Assembly: GCF_030547005.1 (NCBI RefSeq) | Contig: NZ_JAUOPN010000006.1 | Span: 1 to 64,000 of the forward strand | Reading direction: 5' to 3' | Source: Maribacter sp. 1_MG-2023 | Lineage (GTDB): Bacteria; Bacteroidota; Bacteroidia; Flavobacteriales; Flavobacteriaceae | DNA length: 64,000 nucleotides | Shown: positions 1 through 8,825 of the stretch, piece after piece | Layout: every line of letters begins with the position of its first letter | Position numbering within the stretch: position 1 is the stretch's first letter | Made by a program: the position numbers and the translations under genes | The notes under the pieces: generated by a model | The model's database searches: none | The model's input: only the letters and a program-made list of their open reading frames with translations | What the model was told of the DNA's origin: nothing

Positions 1-46
1 GTTTTTCATCGTGACAGTTTGAATTTAAAGTTAGTAAATTCGAATT

Positions 47-607
47 ATGAACTGTCCTATTTTTAGGGAAGCCTACAATAGGGTTAAGGTTCTAAATTAT
101 AATGGCACCATTGAATCTATTGGAATTAGGTCTACACAAATAAGATTGCTTACAGGTCCATTAGTCTCTATTCCAAATGAAAAAATGGCATCTGTTGAAA
201 TTGAAAATATTCAAGCCAGACGATTTATCAGAAGAGATTTTGATATCAGATTGAAACATGATTCGCCATATGAAGAAGTCGATAAAATTGTTGGGATGAT
301 ACGAGATATATTATCAATTCCCGATAGTGAAGAAAATCATCCTAATCAAGCTATTAATGATCCTGATTATCCACCCAAGGTATTTTTTAATAACATCAAT
401 GAAGATTCCTTTAATATCTTCATACTATATTGGCATTTTCCACCTAATCATTGGGAGTATATGGAGCATGCACAATATATTATTATTAAGATCATTCAAG
501 AATTGAATGAATCGGGAATTGAGTTTGCATTTCCTACTCAGATGTTACATTTAACTGATGGTGTTAACATACCTAAAGATCAAGATAAGCATAAAATAAA
601 AAATTAA
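47..607 (+). pseudogene. MscS-family mechanosensitive channel, C-terminal fragment
   Basis: The encoded 186 residues match the cytoplasmic beta domain and C-terminal alpha/beta domain of small-conductance mechanosensitive channels: a segment reading VKVLNYNGTIESIGIRST followed by LVSIPNEKM is the usual post-pore signature. The transmembrane helices that precede this segment in every MscS protein are absent. Upstream in the same frame there are several stop codons (positions 20-37), so the pore half is not merely outside the window; the first 46 bases do not continue the homology in any frame. The first residues before the conserved part (FREAYNRV, where GDRV is expected) are already divergent. 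I read this as a 5'-truncated remnant. It ends 23 bp before the left end of an IS1182-type element. Seen: truncation and motifs; inferred: loss of function. Confidence 0.7.
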
Positions 608-630
608 TACTGGCTACAACAACAGTAACC

Positions 631-2339
631 GTTGCACAAGTCATTAATCCCTAAAAAAACGGATTTATACAAGCATCTTTACGGGGCTTTTTTTTTCGCT
701 CAGAAAGGGAAAGTTAATTTTGGACGCTTTAAGGAAGGACCGAACAGTAATTCAAAGGCACTTTTGACAAGTGTTGCAAAAGCGAATGTTCCTACCCCAC
801 TTTCCACAAGTTTTTGGTCGAATTTCAGGTACTTTTTCATATTATAGGCAATGGCCGATAGGTGCATTACCTTGTTCGCCTGTTTGATCCCGATGGTATT
901 TATCTTGCGCATGCCCATGAACTGGGTCAAGGTGCCAAATACCGGTTCTACCGTGCTCTGGCGTTTGCCCTTCATATACCTGCCTTGTTTACTGTTGACC
1001 CTGACTATGTTTCTCTGATACTCAGCTCTATAATACGTAACACTAAACTTCTTCTCTTGTGCGCTTTTACCTAAGCAACTGCTACGCATTGGGAAATCGA
1101 TACAAACCTGTTTTCTAGCACGATACTCTTTCTTCTTAGTCTTAGTGCGGTAATCTAAAAATTCCTTGGTAAAGGGGATAACCTTACCCTTTGGGCATAT
1201 ATAATGATCTGCTGTTTCATTATAAATGAAGTCCGTTGGCCCGCCTTTGTAAGTACCGTGGGGAGGAATGAAACTCTTTAACCCCTGGTTTTCTAAAAAT
1301 GCATAATTCTCCCCGCTACTATAACCTGTATCGGCTACGCAGTTTTCAAACACTAAACCTTGTTTCCATAATCTCCTTTGTAAGCGTTGTACTATATCTT
1401 GTAATTGCTGGTTGTCTTTGCCATCGGCATGGTACGCTTTAATATCCGTTATCACATGATGTGTCGTATCTACACTCAATTGTGAAAGGTAGTTCAGCTT
1501 TCTGGCCTTACCGGGTTTTACACTTATCCTGGCATCGGGATCCGTTGGGCTATAATGTGTTTTGTTACTGGTATACTTGGCTCCCTTGTTGCCGGCACAA
1601 GGCCTTTGGTCCTGGTCCTTCGCCCATTTCCTGTTACGGCCCTTTATCACGGAGAGCCCATTATCGTTGGCGGTAACACTTCGTTGTCCTTTATCCGACT
1701 TATCGTCTTTACTCTTACGGTGGGGCGCTTCTTTATCCATCGAACTAAGGGCACGTACCTTTCTAAGGTGCTCGTCAAGTTCATCTTCCGGTACCTTGAG
1801 CTCCAAGGTATCCATAGAAGCGTTCGCTTTCACGGGCGCACTGTCGATTGCCTGGGTATCACCGCTGACCATTCCCTTTTCAACACACAACTCTAAAACA
1901 TTCGTGAACACTTCCTCGAATACCGACTCGGAGAACAGTTGGCGGGTACGGCTTATGGTAGAATGCCATGGCAGCTCCTCGTCGATATCGTAGCCTATGA
2001 AATATAGAATATCCAAGCGCATGGAACAATGGTCGATAAGCTTACGGTCGCTGATGATGTTCTCCAAGTAGCCTACCAGACATATCTTGAAGAATACAAC
2101 GGGGTCAATGCTCTTCTGGCCGCTCTCACCATAATAGGGACGAGTAAGCATATAAAGAAATTCCAAATCCAGGACGCCTTTCAAACGCCTTTAAAAATTG
2201 TTCTTGGGAATGCGTTCGCTCAGTTGAAATTGTGCAAAAAGCTTTTCCTGATACTCCTTCTTTCCCTGCACACCTAAAATTACGATCGTTCTCCCTATTG
2301 GCAATGATCACAACCCGTTTTTTTCCTAACTTGTGCAAC
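631..2339 (-). mobile_element. IS1182-family insertion sequence, about 1.7 kb
   Basis: The element is bounded by imperfect terminal inverted repeats: both ends begin GTTGCACAAGT reading inward (631-641 on the left, 2339-2329 complemented on the right) and both then carry AAAAAAACGG, after an 11-nt spacer on the left and a 4-nt spacer on the right. One gene, a DDE transposase, fills the element on the minus strand. Base composition is visibly richer in G and C than the flanks, in line with recent arrival. I could not find an unambiguous target-site duplication: the flanks are GTAACC on the left and AGGCAC on the right. Exact ends are therefore good to a few bases. Confidence 0.8.
700..2271 (-). 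pseudogene. IS1182-family transposase interrupted by one in-frame TAA
   Basis: Reading from a GTG at 2271 gives VQGKKEYQEKLFAQFQLSE, the normal N terminus of IS1182-family transposases, and continues to ...RIPKNNF before a TAA at 2193-2191; the same frame then goes on with RRLKGVLDLEFLY and an otherwise complete protein to 700. Family members have a tyrosine in the NFYRRL motif, so a single base change (TAT or TAC to TAA) explains the stop. No frameshift is needed. The downstream part contains DUF772-like and DDE regions (PYYGESGQKSIDPVVFFK, PWHSTISRTRQL, a C-terminal VEPVFG segment). A TTG at 2184 just after the stop could restart translation, giving 494 residues without the N terminus. Most likely inactive, unless the stop is read through or the restart product works. 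Confidence 0.8.
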
Positions 2340-2578
2340 AGGCACAACATGTATAATTAATTGCTAGGTCACCGCCGACTTACGAACATTACTTCGGAAT
2401 ATTCTATCTGTGATTTATGTGCTAACTTTCGTTCATAACTACGTAACTTAACATACACAACAAAGTAAAAGACAGATTATTTTTTTTTAGAATTCAGAAA
2501 GAGCAATAAGAAAAAATCAATCAATTTTCATATAGGGTTTTTCCATTCTTAGTTATTATATAATCAAAACATGATCTT
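2340..2578. other. Non-coding gap right of the IS1182 element
   Basis: No reading frame of note. The stretch begins with GGCACAACATGTATAATTAA and later has CATACACAACA around 2452-2463, two similar CACAACA-containing words. It ends with the leader of the lipoprotein gene at 2579. I could not recognise a terminator, tRNA or attachment site here. Confidence 0.4.
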
Positions 2579-2977
2579 ATGAAAAAACTAATGGTATTGA
2601 CTTTGACAATGATTTTGATATTCAGCTGCGATCCTGTATCTGATATGGAAGCTAATATTGAAAATTTGACTTCTGAAAACCTAACGATAGAATTTATATC
2701 CTTTGATGTAAGTTCAAGTATAATATTACAAATTGCTCCAAATGAAATTCAACTCTTCCAAGAAAGTTTTGATATTGGAAGTACATTTCTTGAACCTTCA
2801 CTTGTGGAATACGACTCTGTAGTTATTAAAAATCAGTTGGATGAGGTTCTAAAGGTGTACAAACCAAATGACACCAATAGAAATATTTATAACATAGATA
2901 GCTATTGGATAGCTAGTGAACCATCAAAAAGATTTTTCAAATACGAATTTGAAATAAATGACCAGGATATCGAATAA
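2579..2977 (+). CDS. Small lipoprotein of unknown function
   Basis: A 132-residue protein. The first 20 residues form a lipoprotein signal: a lysine pair, a hydrophobic core and a lipobox ending IFSC with the acylated cysteine at about residue 17. After cleavage the product would be an acidic, beta-rich domain of about 115 residues exposed at the periplasmic or outer-membrane face. I do not recognise the family. The gene stands alone, with a 240-bp gap before it and more than 750 bp after it, in an accessory stretch flanked by an insertion sequence, so it may be a cargo or strain-specific gene. What is seen is the signal peptide and lipobox; any function would be a guess. Confidence 0.65.
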   Translation: MKKLMVLTLTMILIFSCDPVSDMEANIENLTSENLTIEFISFDVSSSIILQIAPNEIQLFQESFDIGSTFLEPSLVEYDSVVIKNQLDEVLKVYKPNDTNRNIYNIDSYWIASEPSKRFFKYEFEINDQDIE

Positions 2978-3761
2978 ACTCTTTTACCAACAAAAAACCT
3001 GGGTAAGAAACAAACAAATGCTATACTTAACTGAGACACTATTCTTCTAAGCTCATAGATTCTAAAATCAGATTCTAAGGCTTTTTTTATTATTATATTA
3101 TCTGTTTATGTAGTTAATCAATGCAACGAAATAAATATACTTGAAATTACCTCTAACCTTCATTATCTCTCCTTTAATATCGCTTTGGTTTATATAATTA
3201 TCCTATCATAAAACAAAGTAACAAACATATTTTAATAGTTTTTGGGAATCTAATTATGAAAATTAGATTTGAAAAATGGAAAGTACGAATGGCGAACAAG
3301 CACTTATGAATATTGAATTTTAATTAACACCAAGTGATTTTGATGTCTTGAAAATAGGCGAAAAATATCTATACTTTGTAAGGAGTTTAAAAAACATAAA
3401 CAGCAGGTACATGAATAGAATATTCAGATTGAGACTAGTTAAAGTTAAAAGATTAATGCAGGATATTTCACTTCTTAGATTGCGGAATGCAAATGTTATT
3501 AAATTCTGTCACAACACTAGCTCTTCCTCACCGCAGACCAATACCCCATACCATTTCAAAAGTTCTTTGTAGCCCTTCATTTTATTGAAAATATCGACAC
3601 AGAACCAATATTACTTAACTAGCTTTTTATTTTGAAAACACCATGATAGAGATAATTTAAATTTTGAAACATCGAAGCCCAAACTATGTTTACATACTTT
3701 TTCGGTTATAATAAATTACAAATTACCTGCGATAATCCAAAAAATAAATAACTTGCAGAAT
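2978..3761. other. Long AT-rich gap without a supported gene
   Basis: About 780 bp. Two copies of AGATTCTA stand close together near 3057-3079, followed by a T-run, but they are direct repeats and form only a weak hairpin. A perfect 9-bp inverted repeat lies at 3247-3269. A 74-codon frame at 3348-3572 is basic, has no recognisable motif and no homologue that I know; I do not call it. The stretch could be decayed sequence left after cassette or IS turnover. Confidence 0.4.
3247..3269. repeat. Perfect 9-bp inverted repeat
   Basis: AATCTAATT and AATTAGATT are separated by five bases (ATGAA). It is AT-only apart from one C/G pair and is not followed by a T-run, so it does not look like a terminator. 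Function unknown. Confidence 0.5.
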
Positions 3762-4211
3762 ATGGGAATATTCGACTTTAGGGATGCTAGTAAACGAAAG
3801 AAGAAAAGTGATAAGATTACTTTGGAATGTAGCCCAAAAGAGATACATCTTAATAATGTACTCATTAGTTTCCCTACCAACTACACAGTTCTAAAAAGTA
3901 TATTGGGAGAGGCATCACGTATTGAACCTATTAAACAAACAAAAAACAACGTCTATTTATGGGATGACCTTGGCATCTACTGCTCAACTCCTAATCCTGA
4001 GAAAATGCTGATGTTACTCTTAGTAGAAGATAACAGATATGGGCTAGGTCATCAGCCCTTAACTAATTTTAAGGGTATAGTTACAATCGACGGTGAACCT
4101 ATTGCTGAAAGCATACAAAATGTTGATGTAGACAGGCCCTATATGTTACGCTCAATTATAAAAGAGGATAAACAAGTAGCTATTGCTCTTGGCTGGAATC
4201 CAGGTGTTTAG
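3762..4211 (+). CDS. Small soluble protein of unknown function (possibly DUF7738-like)
   Basis: The ATG at 3762 gives a protein starting MGIFDFRDASKRKKK, about 149 residues; a TTG three codons upstream is less likely. No signal peptide or membrane segment is present. A basic N-terminal tail is followed by a mixed alpha/beta domain with the segment VYLWDDLGIYC, which I associate, without being able to check, with a family of small bacterial proteins carrying DUF7738. The gene is a single transcription unit, preceded by a long non-coding gap and followed by the promoter of the porin gene at 4296. No function can be given. Confidence 0.6.
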   Translation: MGIFDFRDASKRKKKSDKITLECSPKEIHLNNVLISFPTNYTVLKSILGEASRIEPIKQTKNNVYLWDDLGIYCSTPNPEKMLMLLLVEDNRYGLGHQPLTNFKGIVTIDGEPIAESIQNVDVDRPYMLRSIIKEDKQVAIALGWNPGV

Positions 4212-4225
4212 AATATATTTTAAAA

Positions 4226-4269
4226 GTGACAAATGTCATTTTTATTAAAGTTCAAATAGCGAACCTTTG
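4226..4269 (+). promoter_or_regulatory. Crp/Fnr-type site plus -7 element upstream of the porin gene
   Basis: GTGAC-AAAT-GTCAT at 4226-4239 is a near-perfect palindrome of the Crp/Fnr type. Exactly 22 nt further on lies AACCTTTG (4262-4269), seven of eight positions of the Bacteroidetes -7 element TAnnTTTG. The palindrome centre would sit near -41, the class II activator position. The same spacing is found at three other promoters in this window (nap, terB-like, usp). Start codon follows at 4296. Confidence 0.6.
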
Positions 4270-4295
4270 TTGCCAAATATGTTAAATCAACTATT

Positions 4296-5588
4296 ATGAC
4301 CATACAAAGATCTCATATAGGTATTCTATTTCTACTTATTTTCAACGTTATCCCTATAACAGCACAAACCCTAGAAGTAGATGCAGATTTAAGAGCACGC
4401 TTTGAATATCGCCACGGATTTAACAACCTCTTCCCTAATGATGCCGATCCAGCTGCATTTGTAAACCAACGTACGCGTCTTAATATTGGGTATACTGAGG
4501 AAAAATTAAAGCTATTTATTGCTGTACAAGATGTGAGTACTTGGGGAGATACCCGACAGGTATTATCGGTAGATGGTAATGATTCTTTCTTTTTGTTTCA
4601 AGCTTGGGCCCAATTAAAGTTCAATGAAAATTGGGCCACCAAATTAGGTAGACAAGTAATTTCTTATGATGATCAACGTATTTTTGGTGGCCTGGACTGG
4701 GCAATGCAAGGACGCTTTCACGATGCTGCAATCATAAGCTATAAGAAAGATGAATTCATGCTTGACCTAGGTGGAGCCTTCAGCCAAGAATCCACTCAAA
4801 ACGAAGGAACAGCATATAATATTCAAGGTTTTTTTACTTATAAATCTATGCAGTATGCCTATCTAAAGCAATCATGGCAGAAAAGTTCTGTGAGTTTTCT
4901 TTTTCTAAACACAGGTTTTCAAGATTTTACAGGTGATGCTAATGATATTGCAGACGGCGTTTCTTATAGACAAACTACAGGTTCTTACTTTAAATTTCCT
5001 ATTCAAAACATAGATTTAGCTGGTAGTGCCTATTATCAATTTGGAAAAGCAAATGCAACAACAGATTTAGCTGCCTATCAATTGGCTTTAGAGGCTACTT
5101 ATAAATCTAATAAAATTCTTTACGGATTAGGTATTGAACTTTTAAGCGGAACAGACCAAAACGGTGACTCAAAAAATAAATCGTTTTTTCCTCTTTATGG
5201 CACAAATCACAAGTTTAATGGATTCATGGATTATTTTTATGTAGGTAACCATGCTAACAATGTTGGACTTAATGATGTGTACGGAAAAGTTGTTTTTACC
5301 ACAGGACAAAAATCAAACCTATTGCTCAAAGGTCATTATTTTAGCGCCAACGCAGATCTTACCGGTGATGCAGATGCTTATCTGGGAACAGAATTAGATT
5401 TGGTATTTACACAGGTCTTAATGAAAAATGTAAAATTAAATGTAGGTTATTCTCAAATGTTTGCTTCAAATAGTATGTCGCTAATAAAAGGCGGTAGACC
5501 AAGTGATAATACCAACAACTGGGGCTGGGTTCAGCTAACCATCAACCCAAATCTTGTTAAAACAAATTTGAGTAAAGCATCAAACTAA
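4296..5588 (+). CDS. Outer-membrane beta-barrel porin, alginate-export/OprO-like
   Basis: 430 residues with a cleavable signal peptide (hydrophobic core to about residue 22, ending ITAQ). The mature protein begins with the pattern LEVDADLRARFEYRHGF and NQRTRLNIGY typical of the alginate-export family of barrels, then alternating beta-strand segments to the C terminus. Proteins of this family act as passive channels for anionic solutes in the outer membrane; the substrate here is not shown by the sequence. It lies directly beside the nitrate reductase and molybdenum cofactor genes and shares with the nap operon a Crp/Fnr-type promoter at the same spacing, so a role in letting nitrate or another oxyanion into the periplasm is a reasonable inference. 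A strong terminator follows at 5615. Confidence 0.75.
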   Translation: MTIQRSHIGILFLLIFNVIPITAQTLEVDADLRARFEYRHGFNNLFPNDADPAAFVNQRTRLNIGYTEEKLKLFIAVQDVSTWGDTRQVLSVDGNDSFFLFQAWAQLKFNENWATKLGRQVISYDDQRIFGGLDWAMQGRFHDAAIISYKKDEFMLDLGGAFSQESTQNEGTAYNIQGFFTYKSMQYAYLKQSWQKSSVSFLFLNTGFQDFTGDANDIADGVSYRQTTGSYFKFPIQNIDLAGSAYYQFGKANATTDLAAYQLALEATYKSNKILYGLGIELLSGTDQNGDSKNKSFFPLYGTNHKFNGFMDYFYVGNHANNVGLNDVYGKVVFTTGQKSNLLLKGHYFSANADLTGDADAYLGTELDLVFTQVLMKNVKLNVGYSQMFASNSMSLIKGGRPSDNTNNWGWVQLTINPNLVKTNLSKASN

Positions 5589-5614
5589 GCATACAACTAC
5601 CTCAACATGGTAAA

Positions 5615-5645
5615 GCTGCAATCCAAAAGATTGCAGCATATTTTA
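5615..5645 (+). terminator. Intrinsic terminator after the porin gene
   Basis: GCTGCAATC and GATTGCAGC form a perfect 9-bp stem around a five-base loop (5615-5637), followed by ATATTTTAT. It stands 27 bp after the porin stop codon and also blocks read-through into the oppositely oriented moaA remnant. Confidence 0.8.
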
Positions 5646-6650
5646 TCCACCATTAGCAACCATACCCCGATTGTAATGAGAATCTGAATTCTTAAATTTT
5701 TCTAGAGTATCCATACCGTTACGCATTTTTTGCTTTGCCTGTTACGCTTTCCCAATTATTGTAGTTATTGATTTTCCTTCACGAAGAGGTGTAAGTAATT
5801 CAAATTCCGTGGCAGAGAACAAACAATTCTTAAGTTACCCGTTTACAGTTAAGCGTATTCTATTACAACTATCGCAAAAAGGATTGGTTACAACAGAGCC
5901 TATGACTGCAAAAGTGCCCTTATAACCCCTTATTTGAATATTTTTGGCAGTATCATTAGGTACATCATTAAGTCTTGAATAACTGCTAGTATCATACTTA
6001 TTGTACACTTGTTGCCATACCTCTTCAGTTGAAACAAGTTTTTCCAAATTCCTGTTATTACCATCAAATGACGTAAACTCAATAAAACGAATCTGCACCG
6101 CGCAATTTTTGATAAGTACTATAAAATAGATAATCTCGTGTTCATTAAAATCTTTTATTAAAACACAGCTTATTTTTACCTCAAAGCCCTCATTTACCAA
6201 TATATATTGTATAGACCTTTTTAAAATAGTGCCTACGGGTTCTAAAAGTATGTGAACATTGTTCAAAATATCTAGGCTTACATTAATTTTTTTAAGTTCT
6301 ATTTTCTTAAAAGTATCAATAAATTTATCTACGATTACACCATTGGTGGTTATTGCCAATTCTATAGGAAGAGAAGCCAATTTCTCGATGATCAAAGCTG
6401 CATCCTTTCGTACTAAAGGCTCGCCACCCGTAAAGCTTATTTTGGTAACTTAATTATTCACAAACTCTTTTGCAATAACGTAGATATCCTCATACGTCAT
6501 AATATGAGATTTTGGAGAAAGTGGAATACCAGTTGCAAGCAGGCAATACGAACAGCGTAAATTACAACGTTACGTAAGCGAGATGCGTAAGTAGGTATAT
6601 ATTCTACCAAAATTATTGGTAAGTATGGTTTTAAATGCGGTGTCTAACAT
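5643..6650 (-). pseudogene. moaA: moaA (GTP 3',8-cyclase) remnant with four in-frame TAA codons
   Basis: Translation from the ATG at 6650 to TAA at 5643 keeps one frame for 336 codons, the usual MoaA length, but meets TAA at 6572-6570, 6452-6450, 5837-5835 and 5744-5742. Around the stops the protein is clearly MoaA: RCNLRCSYC (radical-SAM CxxxCxxC), VTKISFTGGEPLVRKD, LAITTNGV, and the C-terminal second-cluster motif FCDSCNRIRLT...NCLFSATEFELL. In intact homologues the stopped positions are normally Asp, Gly, Lys and probably Glu or Lys. Several conserved residues in the middle are also changed (the arginine-rich segment after NVSLD is lost). There is no insertion or deletion. The active enzyme makes the first intermediate of molybdopterin. 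It is the last gene of the leftward set moeA-modE-moaE-moaA, 4 bp after the ancestral moaE stop. Confidence 0.9.
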
Positions 6651-6696
6651 ATGATTAATTATTTACTTTCCATTGAAAGGATTGATCTTCAAAAAT

Positions 6697-7095
6697 TTAT
6701 TTTCCAAAAACAGGCACTTCTACTTTTATAGCTTCCACCACATATTCTAATGCTTTAAAGACTTCTTTTCTTCTAGGAGACGAGACAAAAACAAACAGAC
6801 ATATTTCTCCTGATTTTACCTCTCCCATACTGTGGTATATATGCATACATGTAAGGTTGAATTTATCAAAAGTAGCTTCTCGTATGTCATGAAATTTCTT
6901 ATTTGCCATATCTTCATATGCCGTATACTCAATAGCTGCAACTTTTTTATCATCTACAACATCTGCCCGCACTTGGCCTAGAAAAATATTATGCGCACCA
7001 ATAGAAGTTTTAGATTGATGTTTGGCAATAGATTCCGCTATAAATGACGAAGAAATTGCGCCTGGTTTAAATACGTTTTTATAAATAGTGCTCAT
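6697..7095 (-). CDS. moaE: MoaE, molybdopterin synthase large subunit, shortened by a premature stop
   Basis: 132 residues match MoaE, which with MoaD transfers sulfur to precursor Z to give molybdopterin in the cytoplasm. Recognisable parts are GAHNIFLGQVRAD, IEYTAYEDMA, IYHSMGEVKSGE and the C-terminal VEVPVFGK, where the last lysine corresponds to an active-site lysine of the family. Right after this lysine comes TAA (6699-6697); the same frame continues IFEDQSFQWKVNN to a second TAA at 6655, which is the normal MoaE tail. A GAA-to-TAA change explains it. The protein therefore lacks about 15 residues but keeps the catalytic region, so it may still work. Gene order places it between the modE-like gene and the ruined moaA. 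Confidence 0.8.
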   Translation of the reverse strand: MSTIYKNVFKPGAISSSFIAESIAKHQSKTSIGAHNIFLGQVRADVVDDKKVAAIEYTAYEDMANKKFHDIREATFDKFNLTCMHIYHSMGEVKSGEICLFVFVSSPRRKEVFKALEYVVEAIKVEVPVFGK

Positions 7096-7113
7096 GGGTC
7101 TAATTCTAGTTCT

Positions 7114-7476
7114 TTACTCTAATTTTGTATCTTTTAAAATTTCGTTTAGCATTTCAAATTCTTGATCCAAAAATTCCCAACACTTTTTGTTAATTATATC
7201 AAAGGCTACTATTAGTTTTTTGCCATAGGGTGTAATAACCGTCCCTCCTCCTTTTTGTCCACCAACTGATGTTGTTACGACAGCTTGCTTTGCAGATCTG
7301 TTTACAGCATCTACCAAAGTCCACGCTTTCTTATAAGACATGCCAATAGACTTTGCTGCTTTTGATAATGAGCCCAGTGTTTCAATTTCCTTTAATAGTC
7401 GAACTCTTCCCTCTCCTACTAAAACATTATCCCCTACTTCTATCCAAATCCTACTTTTAATTTTATAATCGCTCAT
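7114..7476 (-). CDS. ModE-type winged-helix regulator (DNA-binding domain only)
   Basis: 120 residues corresponding to the N-terminal winged-helix domain of ModE/LysR-type molybdate regulators: ETLGSLSKAAKSIGMSYKKAWTLVDAVN is cut here as a helix-turn-helix centred near residues 35-60, and GGQKGGGTVITPYGKK forms the wing. The molybdate-binding TOBE domains of full ModE are missing, as in many short ModE-like proteins of Bacteroidetes. It lies 10 bp after moeA and 18 bp before moaE in one leftward operon, so it probably tunes molybdenum cofactor or nitrate reductase genes; whether it senses molybdate itself cannot be told from the sequence. Confidence 0.8.
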   Translation of the reverse strand: MSDYKIKSRIWIEVGDNVLVGEGRVRLLKEIETLGSLSKAAKSIGMSYKKAWTLVDAVNRSAKQAVVTTSVGGQKGGGTVITPYGKKLIVAFDIINKKCWEFLDQEFEMLNEILKDTKLE

Positions 7477-7486
7477 AACAAACAGT

Positions 7487-8668
7487 TTATTTAGTGGGCA
7501 GTAATATGGTTTTTACATTTTGACCTTTTTTAATTTCTGTAGAGTTTTTAGGTAAACAAACCAGTGCATTGGCATCTCCAAAAGCACGTATCATAGCAGA
7601 ACTCTGTCCTCCTAAAATCATAATTCCGGCATCTTCTATTCGCGCTTTTAGAAATTGTGCTTGAGTTCCTTTTACCGAATAGTCAGATAACAAAGGCAAA
7701 AAAATACTTGGTAGTTTCATATGTTCTGCACCTTCGTACTTCTTTAAAAGAGGATACACATAAATATAGAAACAACTAAGCGCAGCGGCAGGATTACCGG
7801 GGAGTCCAAATATTGATGTTCCTTCCTTCATTCCAAAAAATAGTGGTTTTCCGGGCTTTTGTTTCACCTTATAAAAAATCTCTTGTACGCCAATAGCATT
7901 AAATGCTTTTCCAACATAGTCATAATCTCCTACTGATACACCACCTGTAACAATTACAATATCATGTCTTTTGATGGCAGCTTTTAATACATTTTTTGTT
8001 TTATCATAATCGTCCTTAATAATGAGAACCAAGGTATTTTTATAACCTAATTCTTTTAACACAGCGGTTAGCATAGCGCCATTAGATTCGTAGATCTCAC
8101 CATAACACAACTTAGCACCTGGACTTACAAGTTCGTTACCCGTAACTAAAATGGCTATTGACGGCTTTTCACAAACCGTAATTTTAGTAACACCCAAACT
8201 GGCCAAAAATCCTATATGAACTCCCTTAATTGTAGTTCCTTTGTTCATGGCAATACCACCTGCTTTAATTTGCTCTCCTTGGGGCCTGATGTTCGTATTC
8301 ACAATTAGAGATTCTTCAATGGTAATTTTACTGCCATCTACGATTACCTTTTCTTGCATTACAACCGTGTTTGCTGTAACGGGCACTGGAGCTCCCGTAA
8401 AAATGCGCACAGCTTCTCCCTTATTTAAAGTTAGATTGTTATTATCACCTGCCTTTACTTCACCTACGATAGTGTAAAAAACATCATCTCCTATATGTAA
8501 AGCATAACCGTCCATAGCAGATTGCCTAAAAGGAGGCATATCTATTTCTGAAATTACATCTTTGGCCAGAACATAATCTAGTCCATCACTAAGGTCAACT
8601 TCAAGAAATTTCGTATTAATGGAGCCATGTAATAAAACCAATTCTATGGCTGTAGTGGTATCTATCAT
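7487..8668 (-). CDS. moeA: MoeA, molybdopterin molybdenumtransferase
   Basis: 393 residues, full length for MoeA, which inserts molybdate into adenylylated molybdopterin. Seen: the N-terminal PPFRQSAMDGYAL motif, VRIFTGAPVP with QEKV, a central MPT-binding domain with ILVTGNELVSPG, YESNGAMLTA and VTGGVSVGDYDY, then KPGKPLFFG and IFGLPGNPAAALSCF, and a C-terminal beta domain. It is intact, unlike moaA further along the same operon, so cofactor insertion could still be done if molybdopterin is made from genes elsewhere. It is the first gene of the leftward operon; the promoter region between it and napD carries a palindrome shared by both directions. Confidence 0.93.
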   Translation of the reverse strand: MIDTTTAIELVLLHGSINTKFLEVDLSDGLDYVLAKDVISEIDMPPFRQSAMDGYALHIGDDVFYTIVGEVKAGDNNNLTLNKGEAVRIFTGAPVPVTANTVVMQEKVIVDGSKITIEESLIVNTNIRPQGEQIKAGGIAMNKGTTIKGVHIGFLASLGVTKITVCEKPSIAILVTGNELVSPGAKLCYGEIYESNGAMLTAVLKELGYKNTLVLIIKDDYDKTKNVLKAAIKRHDIVIVTGGVSVGDYDYVGKAFNAIGVQEIFYKVKQKPGKPLFFGMKEGTSIFGLPGNPAAALSCFYIYVYPLLKKYEGAEHMKLPSIFLPLLSDYSVKGTQAQFLKARIEDAGIMILGGQSSAMIRAFGDANALVCLPKNSTEIKKGQNVKTILLPTK

Positions 8669-8825
8669 TAGACTTGTGTTATACTTGCTTTAAATCTTAT
8701 TATGTAAACATTTAAAACCTAATTCAATTTTAAAATCAATATTTTTTCTAAAAAAATATTAGTTGTGCCCTTGTAATAAGTATCAATTTCAAGAAATGAT
8801 GAACACAAAAATCGTTATTTCCATT

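Noticed and set aside
632-847. Open frame at the left end of the IS1182 element
   Set aside because: Antisense to the end of the transposase and to the terminal repeat; no protein features.
1555-1993. Two open frames antisense to the transposase
   Set aside because: Shadows of the GC-richer transposase gene in other frames.
2341-2463. CACAACA-containing words flanking about 110 bp, considered as an integron-type or other recombination site
   Set aside because: The words are direct and short, no integrase is present, and I could not match the core sites of attC.
3057-3095. Possible terminator with AGATTCTA repeats and a T-run
   Set aside because: The repeats are direct, not inverted, and the remaining stem is only about 4 bp.
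3348-3572. 74-codon open frame in the long gap
   Set aside because: Basic, low-complexity composition, no motif, no promoter element or neighbour to support it.
5643-6650. Recoding of TAA as a sense codon in moaA, moaE and the transposase
   Set aside because: TAA ends many intact genes in the window, the replaced residues differ (Tyr, Asp, Gly, Lys, Glu), and moaA also has lost conserved residues; decay is simpler.
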